Source: Thalassocella blandensis (lineage in GTDB: Bacteria; Pseudomonadota; Gammaproteobacteria; Pseudomonadales; Cellvibrionaceae). Taken from it: a DNA stretch of 64,000 nt. The position numbers and the translations under genes were made by a program. Position 1 is the first letter of the stretch. Each line of letters opens with the position of its first letter. Where the stretch lies: the NCBI GenBank assembly GCA_902141825.1, contig CABFPG010000002.1, forward strand, positions 737,810 through 801,809, in the 5' to 3' direction. This document shows positions 8,642-17,511 of the stretch, one piece after another. The notes beneath the pieces were generated by a model. The model was not told the DNA's origin, did no database searches, and saw nothing but the letters and a program-made list of their open reading frames with translations.

Positions 8642-9898
8642 CTACTTTATTGAGGTGAATGGCTCAGATGGCAGCTCTTGGCTGGACTGCTGCGCCTTAT
8701 ACGCAGCAAACACCGCATCCAACGAAAAGTCATAGCGCTGCCGTGCTGGAGTGTAAAACTTGGAAAAGGCTTTAAAATCAATATAGCGCCATTCATCATC
8801 ATCAAATAATTGGCTGAATTGTTTAGCCGAATCCTCTGCAATTGGCGTCATTGGCAGGTTAATTTTTACCCCGATATCTTCTTTAAAATCAATACCGTGA
8901 TGGTAATCATTAATCATAATCAGGGCCCAACCGCCCTCCATAAAGTGCCCGCCCATTGACACATTCATGGTGCCCCCCACAATGTCCTTTACACCACCGA
9001 GTGACCAGTCCACACCGCCAACGATAATGTCTTTGCCAGGCATGTAGCCAAGCTTTTGCATTGCGCCCATGCTGCCATGCGCCAGTAAATCACTCGCTGC
9101 CCAAATAATATCGGTATCAGGGTAAAGCTGTAATAGCTCATACGTGCCCTGGTAAGCATTTTCTTCGAGCCAGCGCGTGTAAATAGCGCGTTTTAAGGTA
9201 ACATTCCCACCCTCATTAATTCTGCGCATGAGTCCCTGCTTACGCTTTTCAGCCACAGGAACATAAAGCTCTCCTCCGATGGCGATCATCTTGAGATTTT
9301 TCTTTGGTTTTTTCTGACGAGCGATATCAATCAATTTGTCTGCCAGTCTATACCCTACATCAACATTATCTGAATACAACTGGCCGATCCATAACGGCAT
9401 TTTTTCCCGGGGTAATCCAACCTCTTTCGCTTCATTTTCCGGAGTATCCGTGTTGATCACAAAAGATTTAATGCCTCGCTCGTTGGCAGCTTTGAAAATT
9501 TGCTGTGAGATACCGTGCTGGTAAGAAAAAATCAGATAATCCGGTTTTGGATCGAGTTCGCTGATACGTTCAGCAGCCTGCAATGCCTGGAAACGACTGC
9601 TCGCGTCGATGTAACTTAATTCTATATCCAGATCGCTCGCCACCTCATTCATGAAACGTCTAACGTCTGCCCAGAATACAGTAATAAAAGGCGAGATATA
9701 GGTAACTCGAATCGGACGCTTGGGGGCTTGCGTTTCGACGGGAGAATTGAATTCGGTGAGGGAACTGGGCAATTGAGACAACGTTGTATCTGCACGGGTT
9801 TGACCGTAAGCCTCACTCGCAGCTGTTAGAAAGACACACAACCCGACAAGCCCTATCCTCACTTGCCAGCATAAATGTTCTATACGCTTACGCCACAT
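8642..9898 (-). CDS. Periplasmic sugar-type binding protein (Peripla_BP_4 / LacI-like fold)
   Basis: The protein is about 418 residues from the ATG at 9898. It has a signal peptide (basic start, hydrophobic LVGLCVFLTAASEA core, likely cut at AYG-Q) and a type I periplasmic-binding fold: ITYISPF-type first strand, FVINTDTP, and IIWAASDLLAHGSMGAMQKLG followed by IIVGGVDW, the usual hinge region of ribose/galactose-type binding proteins. A TTG start 30 bases upstream is possible, but a TATAAT box sits exactly over that codon, so 9898 is preferred. No permease or ATPase gene lies nearby. It is alone, beside a signalling block, so it may feed a sensor instead of an ABC transporter; that part is inference. 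Confidence 0.8.
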   Translation of the reverse strand: MWRKRIEHLCWQVRIGLVGLCVFLTAASEAYGQTRADTTLSQLPSSLTEFNSPVETQAPKRPIRVTYISPFITVFWADVRRFMNEVASDLDIELSYIDASSRFQALQAAERISELDPKPDYLIFSYQHGISQQIFKAANERGIKSFVINTDTPENEAKEVGLPREKMPLWIGQLYSDNVDVGYRLADKLIDIARQKKPKKNLKMIAIGGELYVPVAEKRKQGLMRRINEGGNVTLKRAIYTRWLEENAYQGTYELLQLYPDTDIIWAASDLLAHGSMGAMQKLGYMPGKDIIVGGVDWSLGGVKDIVGGTMNVSMGGHFMEGGWALIMINDYHHGIDFKEDIGVKINLPMTPIAEDSAKQFSQLFDDDEWRYIDFKAFSKFYTPARQRYDFSLDAVFAAYKAQQSSQELPSEPFTSIK

Positions 9899-9927
9899 TC
9901 GCTGATATACCCAATAAAAACGTAACA

Positions 9928-9956
9928 ATTATAGCGGTTAACTTATTGTGTTCACC
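9928..9956 (-). promoter_or_regulatory. Candidate promoter of the binding-protein gene
   Basis: On the minus strand a perfect TATAAT (9928-9933) lies about 30 bases before the chosen ATG. At the expected distance the -35 hexamer is GGTGAA, a weak match to TTGACA. The -10 box alone is strong; the promoter call is tentative. Confidence 0.35.
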
Positions 9957-10476
9957 TGAATTTATGTTGATGCGAGCGATATATCGGTTTAATCAAATTC
10001 GCCTCACAACGCCCTCCTTGCGCTCAAACTACCGCTATAAATCAAAGTAGCACCGACCCCAGTCGTTTGCCACCTCTATTTTGTCGTGAAAACACGCCAA
10101 CAGCAAAGAAATACACGCCAAAAAAAGCAAAACACTCCAAATACTGCAAGACTCGTCTGCCTGAGCTGTCAACTGTTGGATTTTTACTTCAATTAAAGAA
10201 CTGCCAGCACACTGACACTGATGGCGAATAAATTTTGGCGGTATGAAGCTTGGACCACTAAAGAGGCCTGAAACTGAAAAAGTTTCTTTTTAGTGACTGA
10301 AAAATAACGATGAAATTTGTACAAGAGATTAGCGTGAATTAAATGGCTTGCGCTTTTCTGTGGCGACTAACTATTTTCGAGCCCGAGCTATTTGCAATTG
10401 CGAGAGTTTAAAACTTGGTGGCTGTTTTATTTGGTTTGTTTTTAATTATATTTTTTCTTGTCAGGATTTTATCTTT
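9957..10476. other. Intergenic region, no gene seen
   Basis: About 520 bases between the end of the GGDEF gene and the promoter of the binding-protein gene, both on the minus strand. It is AT-rich, with A-tracts around 10120 and T-tracts around 10450. Small open frames overlap the downstream gene and have no ribosome-binding site. No hairpin with a T-run was found. Confidence 0.4.
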
Positions 10477-11754
10477 CTACTCTTCGCTCAGCGTAATCAT
10501 GTTTTTCCCTTTGCGCTTACTGTCGTACATGGCTTCATCCGCGATGGCCAGTAACTGGTGCGCGCTCAATCCCTGTTTCCATTCGGCAACACCAATGCTA
10601 ATGCCCACCGAAACTTCATGTGTGGCATCTTGCACGGTAAGATTCATTGATTGACTCAAGCGCTTCTGTTTGCGTTGTAATACGTCCAGCAATTCATTGT
10701 GGTTGTGGTAATTTGTCAACAACAGCACAAATTCGTCGCCGCCTAGACGAGCCGCCATATCCGAACAACGTAAACGCATTTTCATACGCTCTGCAATTTC
10801 CTTTAGCACCTCATCTCCGGCCTGATGCCCAAAGCTATCATTTATTTCTTTAAAGCCATCTAGATCCATCATGGCAATCGCCATTTTTGCGTGATTGCGA
10901 CTCACATCCAACATGAGATTCTCAATCCGTTCCATTAATGCGGACCGGTTGGGCAAGAGCGTCAGAGGATCGGTAGTTGCACGCTGTTGAAACTGCTGTA
11001 ATAAAAAATGTCGCTCTATGGAATAGCGAATGGAGCGTGATAGCAGAGATGTGTTGGCCTCTTCTTTTGGGACATAATCCTCCGCCCCAACTTTAATTGC
11101 TCGTTCGCCAAGTTCCACATCGTTAGTGCCCGTCAACACCACGATCGGCGTAGAAAACATGATGGCATTAGCCATGTGTTGTAGCGTCTCCAGACCAGAT
11201 GAATCACCCAGGCCAAGATCCAGCAAAATAATATCCACCTTGGTTCTCTGCAGCATATCCAGGCTTTGTTGCAGACTGTCACAGTGCACGATGTCATATT
11301 TTCGCGCAGAATCCCTCCCAAGTATTTGCCGTACTAGATAAAAATCGTCAATGTCATCTTCTACAATGAGCACATTGATCACATCTTCCGATGAGTTAGA
11401 ACGTCCCGAATTATTCCCCGAATTCAACACCTTGCCTGCCTGATTATTTTCCGAGCCACCTTCAGAAGCCGAAGGTGAAGTTGCCGTACTTGCCATATAC
11501 TGTTTATCTGAGATTTTTGAGCTATTTAGCTCTTGAAAACTGTCCAGTGAAGTACAAACTAAAGCCTGCTCTGTTTCTTTACCCGTACTTGCACCATCTA
11601 TACCTTTGGTATTACGTAAAACACTCGTTGCGCGATATACCTCAACATGTCGGAAAAATACGATAGCGGAGGTCTGCATCTGTTTAAATATAGATTGAAC
11701 GAATAAAAATAGGTGGGTGGTCACTCTTCCTACCGAAATACTAATTACCTGCAT
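10477..11754 (-). CDS. Response regulator with GGDEF diguanylate cyclase domain
   Basis: Up to 425 residues. After a variable N-terminal stretch of about 125 residues, a receiver domain begins at VINVLIVEDDIDDFYLVRQ and carries the phospho-acceptor aspartate in DIILLDLGLGD. A full GGDEF domain follows: the active-site GGDEF is intact, and an RxxD inhibitory site (RCSD) lies five residues upstream, so the enzyme should make c-di-GMP and be product-inhibited. The start is uncertain. The ATG at 11754 has AAGGTGAAGG upstream, but the first 86 residues look unlike a domain, and an ATG at 11496 would give a tidier protein. It lies downstream of, and in the same direction as, a lone receiver and a PAS histidine kinase, which are its likely partners. 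Confidence 0.92.
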   Translation of the reverse strand: MQVISISVGRVTTHLFLFVQSIFKQMQTSAIVFFRHVEVYRATSVLRNTKGIDGASTGKETEQALVCTSLDSFQELNSSKISDKQYMASTATSPSASEGGSENNQAGKVLNSGNNSGRSNSSEDVINVLIVEDDIDDFYLVRQILGRDSARKYDIVHCDSLQQSLDMLQRTKVDIILLDLGLGDSSGLETLQHMANAIMFSTPIVVLTGTNDVELGERAIKVGAEDYVPKEEANTSLLSRSIRYSIERHFLLQQFQQRATTDPLTLLPNRSALMERIENLMLDVSRNHAKMAIAMMDLDGFKEINDSFGHQAGDEVLKEIAERMKMRLRCSDMAARLGGDEFVLLLTNYHNHNELLDVLQRKQKRLSQSMNLTVQDATHEVSVGISIGVAEWKQGLSAHQLLAIADEAMYDSKRKGKNMITLSEE

Positions 11755-11911
11755 GTAAATACCTTCACCTTAGGAGCTTCTTCCACCACAAGAAGACTAC
11801 CTCCTATTTATTTCCCCAATATAATAACCACAACGTATAAACCATATTGATCCGCAATGACATTTGTACGGGGATCACCTAACTCGCCTAGTAAGTATAG
11901 CAGCGCTGAAA

Positions 11912-12343
11912 TCAAACGAGCTCTACTGTTTCAAACCAGAACTCATACAAACGCTTAATAACCGTCACCATGTCCATAAATCGTTCTGGCTTTGTAATAA
12001 ATGCATTGGCGCCAAGCTGGTAAGCTTCCTGCACATCGTAATTGGATTCAGAGGTGGAATATATCACCACAGGCAGGTTTTTAAGTGTTTGAGAGCTCTT
12101 AATGCGCTGCAAAGTGTCCTTGCCATTTAACGTCGGCATATTCAAATCCAACAACACTATCGCCTGCATATTGTTTTCTTTGTTCAGTTTATTCGCCTCA
12201 AGATGCTCCACCAATTCCAGACCGTTATTAAAAAACAATAACTCGGGTTGTTTTTCAAGCTTATTAAACGCGCTTCTTACTAAATACTGATCATCTGCAT
12301 CATCATCAGCTAAATATACGATGTATCTGTTGTTCTCATTCAT
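11912..12343 (-). CDS. Single-domain response regulator (Rcp1-like receiver)
   Basis: This 143-residue protein is a stand-alone receiver domain: acidic cluster ADDDADD (12-18), phospho-acceptor Asp66 in LLDLNMP, the switch Ser/Thr in YSTS near 95, and the conserved Lys of ITKPERF near 118. There is no output domain. The sequence resembles Rcp1-type regulators that serve phytochrome-class kinases. Its ATG overlaps the last 4 bases of the upstream kinase gene, so the two are translationally coupled and almost certainly a cognate pair. It probably acts by protein contact or as a phosphate shuttle; the following receiver-GGDEF gene is a natural target. Confidence 0.93.
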   Translation of the reverse strand: MNENNRYIVYLADDDADDQYLVRSAFNKLEKQPELLFFNNGLELVEHLEANKLNKENNMQAIVLLDLNMPTLNGKDTLQRIKSSQTLKNLPVVIYSTSESNYDVQEAYQLGANAFITKPERFMDMVTVIKRLYEFWFETVELV

Positions 12344-15009
12344 TGCTGCTCTCCTCGTGGTAGGCGAATTTCAAATGTCGCCCCTACCCCAACAGTTCCA
12401 CGTGCATTTATCACCCCGCCATGAGCTGAAATAATTTGCCGACAAAGCGCCAGCCCCATTCCTGTTCCAGGGATCGTTCTCCCCACTAACCGTTTAAACG
12501 GCTCAAAGATTTGCTGCGCAAATTGTTCATTAAACCCCTGACCTTTGTCCTCGACTAGAATGACAACTTCTTTACTACCTTGCTCAATACGTATGGTTAT
12601 TTCAGGTTTTTCATTGGGTTTAGCATAGCGAATACCATTGGCAATCAGGTTCATAAACACCTGCTGCATACCAGTATCATCAGCATATAGTTCCGCGTCC
12701 TGCTCCAAAACTACCTCAGCCTTGCTTTCATGTATAAGCCGTGACAGATCCTCTTTTACCAAGGCGATCACATCGGACACCTTAATAGCGTCTTTATTAA
12801 TTTTTTGACTGGAGTACCTGGCAAGCTGCAACAAACTGTTAATCATTTCTCGCATGCGCTTAGCCGCATCACTGATACGGCTGAGTTCATAACGGGCATC
12901 AGGATCGTCCAATCGGTCAATCAAGCGGTATTCTAAGCTGTCTGAAAACGCACAGATTTTTCTGAGAGGCTCTTGCAGGTCGTGAGAAGCGGAATATGCA
13001 AAGCGCTCCAAGGAGGCATTGGATTCCTCTAATGCTTTTTCAACTTTCTTGCGCTCAGAGATATCTTCAACAACCGCAACAAAATGTAAATTCTTCCCAT
13101 CGTCATTTCGCACAAGTGACAATGTCAGGTTCACCCACAGCATCTCTCCGCCATTTTTAATAAAACGACATTCCTTAATAAACTGCTCTGATTTTTTTGC
13201 TTTGTTTTTGATTTCGAGTTCAAAATAGTTTTTTAGATCCCCCTCCTCACAAATATCCCCAAATTCCTTTTCAATTAAGGACCCTTGTGAGTACGCCAGA
13301 ATATCGCATAGTTTTTTATTCGCTTTTACAATAAAACCATCCATATTAATATGCACAATTCCAACAGCAGCTTGCTCAAACGTCATCAGAAAGTCCAATG
13401 CAAGCTTCTTAATACGTTCTTCGCGCTCTTTCAGATCGGTAATTTCAAAAAACGTACCGATCATCTCCTTTACTTTTCCGTTTTCATCAAAGGAATACAC
13501 AGAATCCAGTGAATAACACCATAACCAACGACCCGCTTTGTGTCGAAAACGATATTCTATGGTCACGCCGCGTTTGTTGGATGAATTAATCACTTCCCCA
13601 TAGTGATCCAGTATTCTTTGCTTATCTTCCGGGTGAAATAATGCGAGCAGCCCCTGTTCCTCTTGTATTCTTTTTAATTCTTCTGGGGTATAACCGGTGA
13701 TAATGGAGTATTGTTCGTTTATATAGGTATTTTCTTGCAGTTGCAGATCAAAAATATAGGTGCCGCACAGTGATTTATCGAGCACCGCATTTAAAAAATG
13801 TGTTTTAGAACTCAATTCCGATTCAAGTTTTTTAAGCTCGTTGATATTACTTAATGTTCCAGACATTAACAGAGCTCGACCTTCGTGATCGAACAAGGTA
13901 TTTCCTCGCGTGTGCATCCATTCATAATCCCCTGATTCACTCATTCCCCGGTATACAACGTCAAACCGGTTTTTATGGGCTATGTGCGTGTTTAGCTCCG
14001 CCATGACACGCTCACGATCTTCTGGATGAATATGTTCCTGCCACAAGTGAAATTCCGGTTTAATATTTTCATTGTGGCCGATCATCCGCATTAACTGCGG
14101 GCTGTACCATACATCGTTGGAAATAATGTTCCACTCCCAGATGCCGTCATTGCTCGCCTGCACCGCGCGTTTAATTCGATTATTCACCTCCAGAGCAAGG
14201 CTTTTTTCAGAAATGACTGACGTGATATCCACCACTGAGGCGAACGCATGCGTTTCCCCTTCAAACTCATGCGCAGACAAACTTATTTCAATGGAAATTT
14301 CACCACCCTGCTTTGTTTTCCCCCTTACTACTCGCCCAGATGCCATGGAGTGACCTTGCGTGGGATTTTCCAGGTATTGTTCTACCAGCATTTTATGGTG
14401 GGCATATAAATTACTGGCCAACAGGGTTTCCAGACTTTTGCCTTGTAATTCGTCCTCTTCATAGCCAAACATACGTTCCAGTGCTTTATTCGCAATTCTA
14501 ATTTTTTGCTCGGCATCTATAACCAAAAGTCCCGTTGGCAAAAGCTCCAGAGAAAATTTAAATATTGCCTCGTTCTTTCTTTCCATTTCGATACGCGCTT
14601 GTTCCATCTTAGCTTCAAAAGCGTGTTTTTCTGCATCTTTTAACTGGGCAGGCGTAGGGATAGACAGGGCTTCAGGTATATATTTAATTGTAACCAACGC
14701 TGTTAACAAGGAAACCAAGGCTGTCACCGCTTTGGTGATGCCATGGAGGCCATAGCTCCCATTCCAGACGTTGTATATCGAAAACAAATGGGTGACGCCG
14801 CAGCAAAAAATAAACAACCCAAACAAAATAAAAATGCCACTGAATTTAATATCGCTGCGGCGGCGTACGAAGTAAAAAATCGCTACCGGAATGGAAAAGT
14901 ATGCGAGTGCTATGAGTGCATCCGAAATCACGTTTAGCCATAGAATTTCCGGCTTCCACAGAAAGCACATTCCATGCGGCATGAAGTTATCACTAAAAAA
15001 TGATGGCAT
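12340..15009 (-). CDS. PAS histidine kinase with ETR1-like ethylene-binding membrane domain
   Basis: An 889-residue sensor kinase. Residues about 24-115 form three hydrophobic helices that align well with the N-terminus of plant ETR1: ISDALIALAYFSIP against ISDFFIAIAYFSIP, then FCCGVTHL against VLCGATHL. The ETR1 residues known to matter for copper/ethylene binding all have counterparts: Asp30, Tyr37, Ile67, Cys70 and His74 for Asp25, Tyr32, Ile62, Cys65 and His69. Four PAS domains follow (about 145-265, 285-395, 405-530, 540-655), then a dimerisation domain with His676 in SHDLQEP, the N-box NLIANGIRYA near 787, and ATP-lid motifs DKGQGF and GTGMGLAL. There is no GAF domain. The partner receiver overlaps its stop codon. 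Ethylene sensing is inferred from the motif match; a different small ligand or redox signal is possible. Confidence 0.9.
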   Translation of the reverse strand: MPSFFSDNFMPHGMCFLWKPEILWLNVISDALIALAYFSIPVAIFYFVRRRSDIKFSGIFILFGLFIFCCGVTHLFSIYNVWNGSYGLHGITKAVTALVSLLTALVTIKYIPEALSIPTPAQLKDAEKHAFEAKMEQARIEMERKNEAIFKFSLELLPTGLLVIDAEQKIRIANKALERMFGYEEDELQGKSLETLLASNLYAHHKMLVEQYLENPTQGHSMASGRVVRGKTKQGGEISIEISLSAHEFEGETHAFASVVDITSVISEKSLALEVNNRIKRAVQASNDGIWEWNIISNDVWYSPQLMRMIGHNENIKPEFHLWQEHIHPEDRERVMAELNTHIAHKNRFDVVYRGMSESGDYEWMHTRGNTLFDHEGRALLMSGTLSNINELKKLESELSSKTHFLNAVLDKSLCGTYIFDLQLQENTYINEQYSIITGYTPEELKRIQEEQGLLALFHPEDKQRILDHYGEVINSSNKRGVTIEYRFRHKAGRWLWCYSLDSVYSFDENGKVKEMIGTFFEITDLKEREERIKKLALDFLMTFEQAAVGIVHINMDGFIVKANKKLCDILAYSQGSLIEKEFGDICEEGDLKNYFELEIKNKAKKSEQFIKECRFIKNGGEMLWVNLTLSLVRNDDGKNLHFVAVVEDISERKKVEKALEESNASLERFAYSASHDLQEPLRKICAFSDSLEYRLIDRLDDPDARYELSRISDAAKRMREMINSLLQLARYSSQKINKDAIKVSDVIALVKEDLSRLIHESKAEVVLEQDAELYADDTGMQQVFMNLIANGIRYAKPNEKPEITIRIEQGSKEVVILVEDKGQGFNEQFAQQIFEPFKRLVGRTIPGTGMGLALCRQIISAHGGVINARGTVGVGATFEIRLPRGEQQ

Positions 15010-16000
15010 TACGCAGCTCTTTGTTCACCTTTAAACATTAATGGTCTCTATAACTTCTTTGGACTTTAATATGGATAGCTTTCGGATCTTTTGCATGTGC
15101 AGCCGTACTAGACCCAGAAACACGGTATCTGTCATCGTGGTGTAATTGAATTCATAGATTCCGTGGTCCCTTTTTATTTTTATCATTCACCGCATTCGCG
15201 CCAAAGCCGAAGGCTCAAGACTGTTTTTTCAAGGCGTTTAACAGGCACAAACACGGGCACTAAAACAGAGCACGAGGTATTTCCCGCCGCCGCAAAAAAC
15301 AAGAGCTTAGGTGAATGCCCGGGCTCAATCCTCACCCCTGGGTTAAAGTGTTTTGAATTATCCGTTTTGTCTTTTCAATAATGGTCCACTTCCAATGATT
15401 TTGCATTGAAATAACCGGGATTTTCCATGATGCGCAAATTAACGTGACACTCAGTTGCAGATGCCGCCACACAGCTTCGTGCACAGCGCTGACTCTGAGG
15501 AGTGTTGATTATATTGCAGCCTGTGGATTGGACTCATACCTTATCTCCCTTCTATCTCCCTTCTATCTCCCTTCTATCTCCCTTCTATCTCCCTTCTATC
15601 TCCCTTCTATCTCCCTTCTATCTCCCTTCACTCTCCTTTTCTCCGTTTCTTTCGCGTCCCAAGCTGTCCAAATTTTTCCAGCTTTCTCTTATCGTAAAGC
15701 TCTTAAATTTGAGTTAGCGTAAAAACTGCTGAGGAAAATGTTTTTTATTACGTTTGCAGTAAAGTGAGTAAAATTCTTGTCAGTAATTAGAGTTTTAGAG
15801 CTGATTAATATCGTTGCTTTGTACCTGTATTCTTTTTGTTGTTTTACATTTTTGTTAAAAGTCTTTGCGTAAACAGGTTTCATTCGGCCAAGATACAGTG
15901 AATATATTTCGACCTGATCGGCTTGTCGTTTGGCATATTGACATTAAACTCAACAGAATTTAGTCTGCCGCCAGGCAACACGGGAGATTCGAGGGTAGTT
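15010..16000. other. Long intergenic region with minisatellite
   Basis: About 990 bases separate the divergent kinase and the membrane-anchored protein gene. It holds the 11-bp tandem repeat described separately and several AT-rich blocks (about 15720-15900) that probably contain the rightward promoter. Two overlapping open frames of 71-92 codons cross the repeat, but their apparent regularity comes from the repeat itself and no ribosome-binding site precedes them. No RNA gene was recognised. Confidence 0.5.
15542..15629. repeat. 11-bp tandem repeat, eight exact copies
   Basis: The unit TATCTCCCTTC is repeated eight times without a mismatch over 88 bases. One strand is pure pyrimidine apart from a single A per unit. 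The array lies in the long intergenic region about 530 bases beyond the start of the sensor kinase and about 370 before the next rightward gene. Perfect identity of the copies suggests recent expansion by slippage. Confidence 0.97.
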
Positions 16001-17386
16001 TTGGCAAGTATTTTTAATTCGAAGTGGCAGTTTTTCCGCTATTTACTCAGCGTGTTGTTGCGCTGGTCAGCCGTTTTATTTGTTGCTGTTTTTTCACTCA
16101 TTCTGATTCTTTTGTCCTTCGCGCTGGACGACAAACCTTCACTTGAAATGAGCACCCCCATCACCAGCAGCGAAGCGAAGACGGGGTCGGACTTTATCAA
16201 ACGTATCAGCAGAAAAGTCATCAATACGCACGAAACCATTCCCATTTCGGCCAGCGAACAAGAAATGGACAGTGTACTCCACCTCATACATCGCACATAC
16301 TCTGGTTTCATTGGCAAGGTGAATATTCAAGGCAAAGGCGCTCATTTCGAATTTTCAGTACGTACCAGTGTATTAGGTCAGCCATACTACTTAAATGGAA
16401 AAGCCACGCTAACCAGCGCCAAACACGGTTTCCACTGGGAAGAAAGCCAGATAGGCAGTATTCCACTGTGGGATGGAATGGCAAATAAAATTTTCTATCG
16501 CCTAGTGGAAACGGGTTTAGGCAAAAGCTACGGACGTAAAATTCTTAACGGTATTTCAGACATCGAAATCCATCCAACCAAATTGACACTGTCATTTAAA
16601 CCGCCGCAAGGTTTCCAAGAAGGTATCGCCAATGTTGTGGAGCGCCTGAACAGCTATTATGGCAGTGAAAAGAAATTTAACCCGGTACGAGTGCAGTACT
16701 ATATTGATGCGCTTGTCGACTTTACTCGAGCCAGAGACAACACACCAGTTTCGTTGATTGACTACCTGAATTTTCTATTACAGACCAGCGCAAAACAAGC
16801 TGCCGCAAATAACTACTCTCCAGCAGAAGAAAACCTTTCCGCTTTATATGCCTTGGGAATTCAAGTCGGACCTGGCGTTTTTCGACATTTTGTGGCGGAT
16901 ATAAAGTTGCACAGACTTAATGCCACGGCCCAACCGAAGTTGACGCTCAAGTCTCGAGAGGATCTGGCTAAGCATTTTGTATACTCATCTGCATTGAAGA
17001 TATTAGCCGAGCAGGGTTTCAGTTTTTCACTGGGCGAACTCAAAGAAATTTTGGATGCTAATGGCGGGGGTAGCGGATTCAGCTTTGTTGACATTACAGC
17101 AGACAAGGTGGGTATTCGCTTTACCGAAATGGCAATAGGCTCCGAACTTAATGCCACACGACTTCACGAGTACGCGCAAAAATCCCTTTCCGAAAACGAT
17201 ATATTCCCAGACATTATGGCACTGCCAGAGGGACTCAGTGAAAAGGAGTTTAAGAATATATTTTCTGATCTAGAGTCGGATACCTATCAAGGCTTATTGT
17301 CAGAAATCGATCTGAGAATCGGACAAACTCCCTTGTTTAAGCACATAGACTCCCTTTCCAACTTGCCGTCAGAAAACAGAAAATAA
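16001..17386 (+). CDS. Membrane-anchored protein of unknown function
   Basis: I do not recognise this protein. From the TTG at 16001 it is 461 residues; the same frame extends upstream to another TTG at 15923. I prefer 16001 because GAGGG lies 5 bases before it and the membrane helix (about 15-40, rich in Leu/Val/Ile) then starts close to the N-terminus. A short linker of Ser/Thr character is followed by a large soluble domain, presumably extracytoplasmic, with two parts. The first (about 60-240) has a WEESQIGSIPLWDG stretch. The second (about 300-430) has SALKILAEQGFSFSLGELKEIL and a Gly-rich turn before FSFVDITADKVGIRF. Composition is ordinary. It stands alone, convergent with yceI, with a strong hairpin between them. 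It reads like a conserved hypothetical of marine gammaproteobacteria. Confidence 0.75.
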   Translation: MASIFNSKWQFFRYLLSVLLRWSAVLFVAVFSLILILLSFALDDKPSLEMSTPITSSEAKTGSDFIKRISRKVINTHETIPISASEQEMDSVLHLIHRTYSGFIGKVNIQGKGAHFEFSVRTSVLGQPYYLNGKATLTSAKHGFHWEESQIGSIPLWDGMANKIFYRLVETGLGKSYGRKILNGISDIEIHPTKLTLSFKPPQGFQEGIANVVERLNSYYGSEKKFNPVRVQYYIDALVDFTRARDNTPVSLIDYLNFLLQTSAKQAAANNYSPAEENLSALYALGIQVGPGVFRHFVADIKLHRLNATAQPKLTLKSREDLAKHFVYSSALKILAEQGFSFSLGELKEILDANGGGSGFSFVDITADKVGIRFTEMAIGSELNATRLHEYAQKSLSENDIFPDIMALPEGLSEKEFKNIFSDLESDTYQGLLSEIDLRIGQTPLFKHIDSLSNLPSENRK

Positions 17387-17430
17387 AACGCTAGAAAACT
17401 CTACAGAAAATAACGGAAGGAAATAATTGA

Positions 17431-17464
17431 GCTAACAACTCTCGCTTTCGCGAGAGTTGTTAGC
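17431..17464. terminator. Strong hairpin between convergent genes
   Basis: A perfect 15-bp stem (arms GCTAACAACTCTCGC and its complement) closes a 4-base TTTC loop. It lies 45 bases after the membrane-anchored protein and 48 bases after the yceI stop on the other strand. There is no T-run on the plus side and only a weak one on the minus side, so it is either a bidirectional terminator that does not rely on a U-tract or an mRNA 3'-end stabiliser. Confidence 0.7.
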
Positions 17465-17511
17465 CGGCTTGCGTCAGCTTGATATTGCTTTGCTGTTACA
17501 GCTTCAGCAAC

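Noticed and set aside
15444..15722. Open frames of 92 and 71 codons across the 11-bp repeat with an apparent ISLLSPFYLPS peptide repeat
   Set aside because: Three 11-bp units make 33 bases, so any frame shows an 11-residue peptide repeat; there is no start signal.
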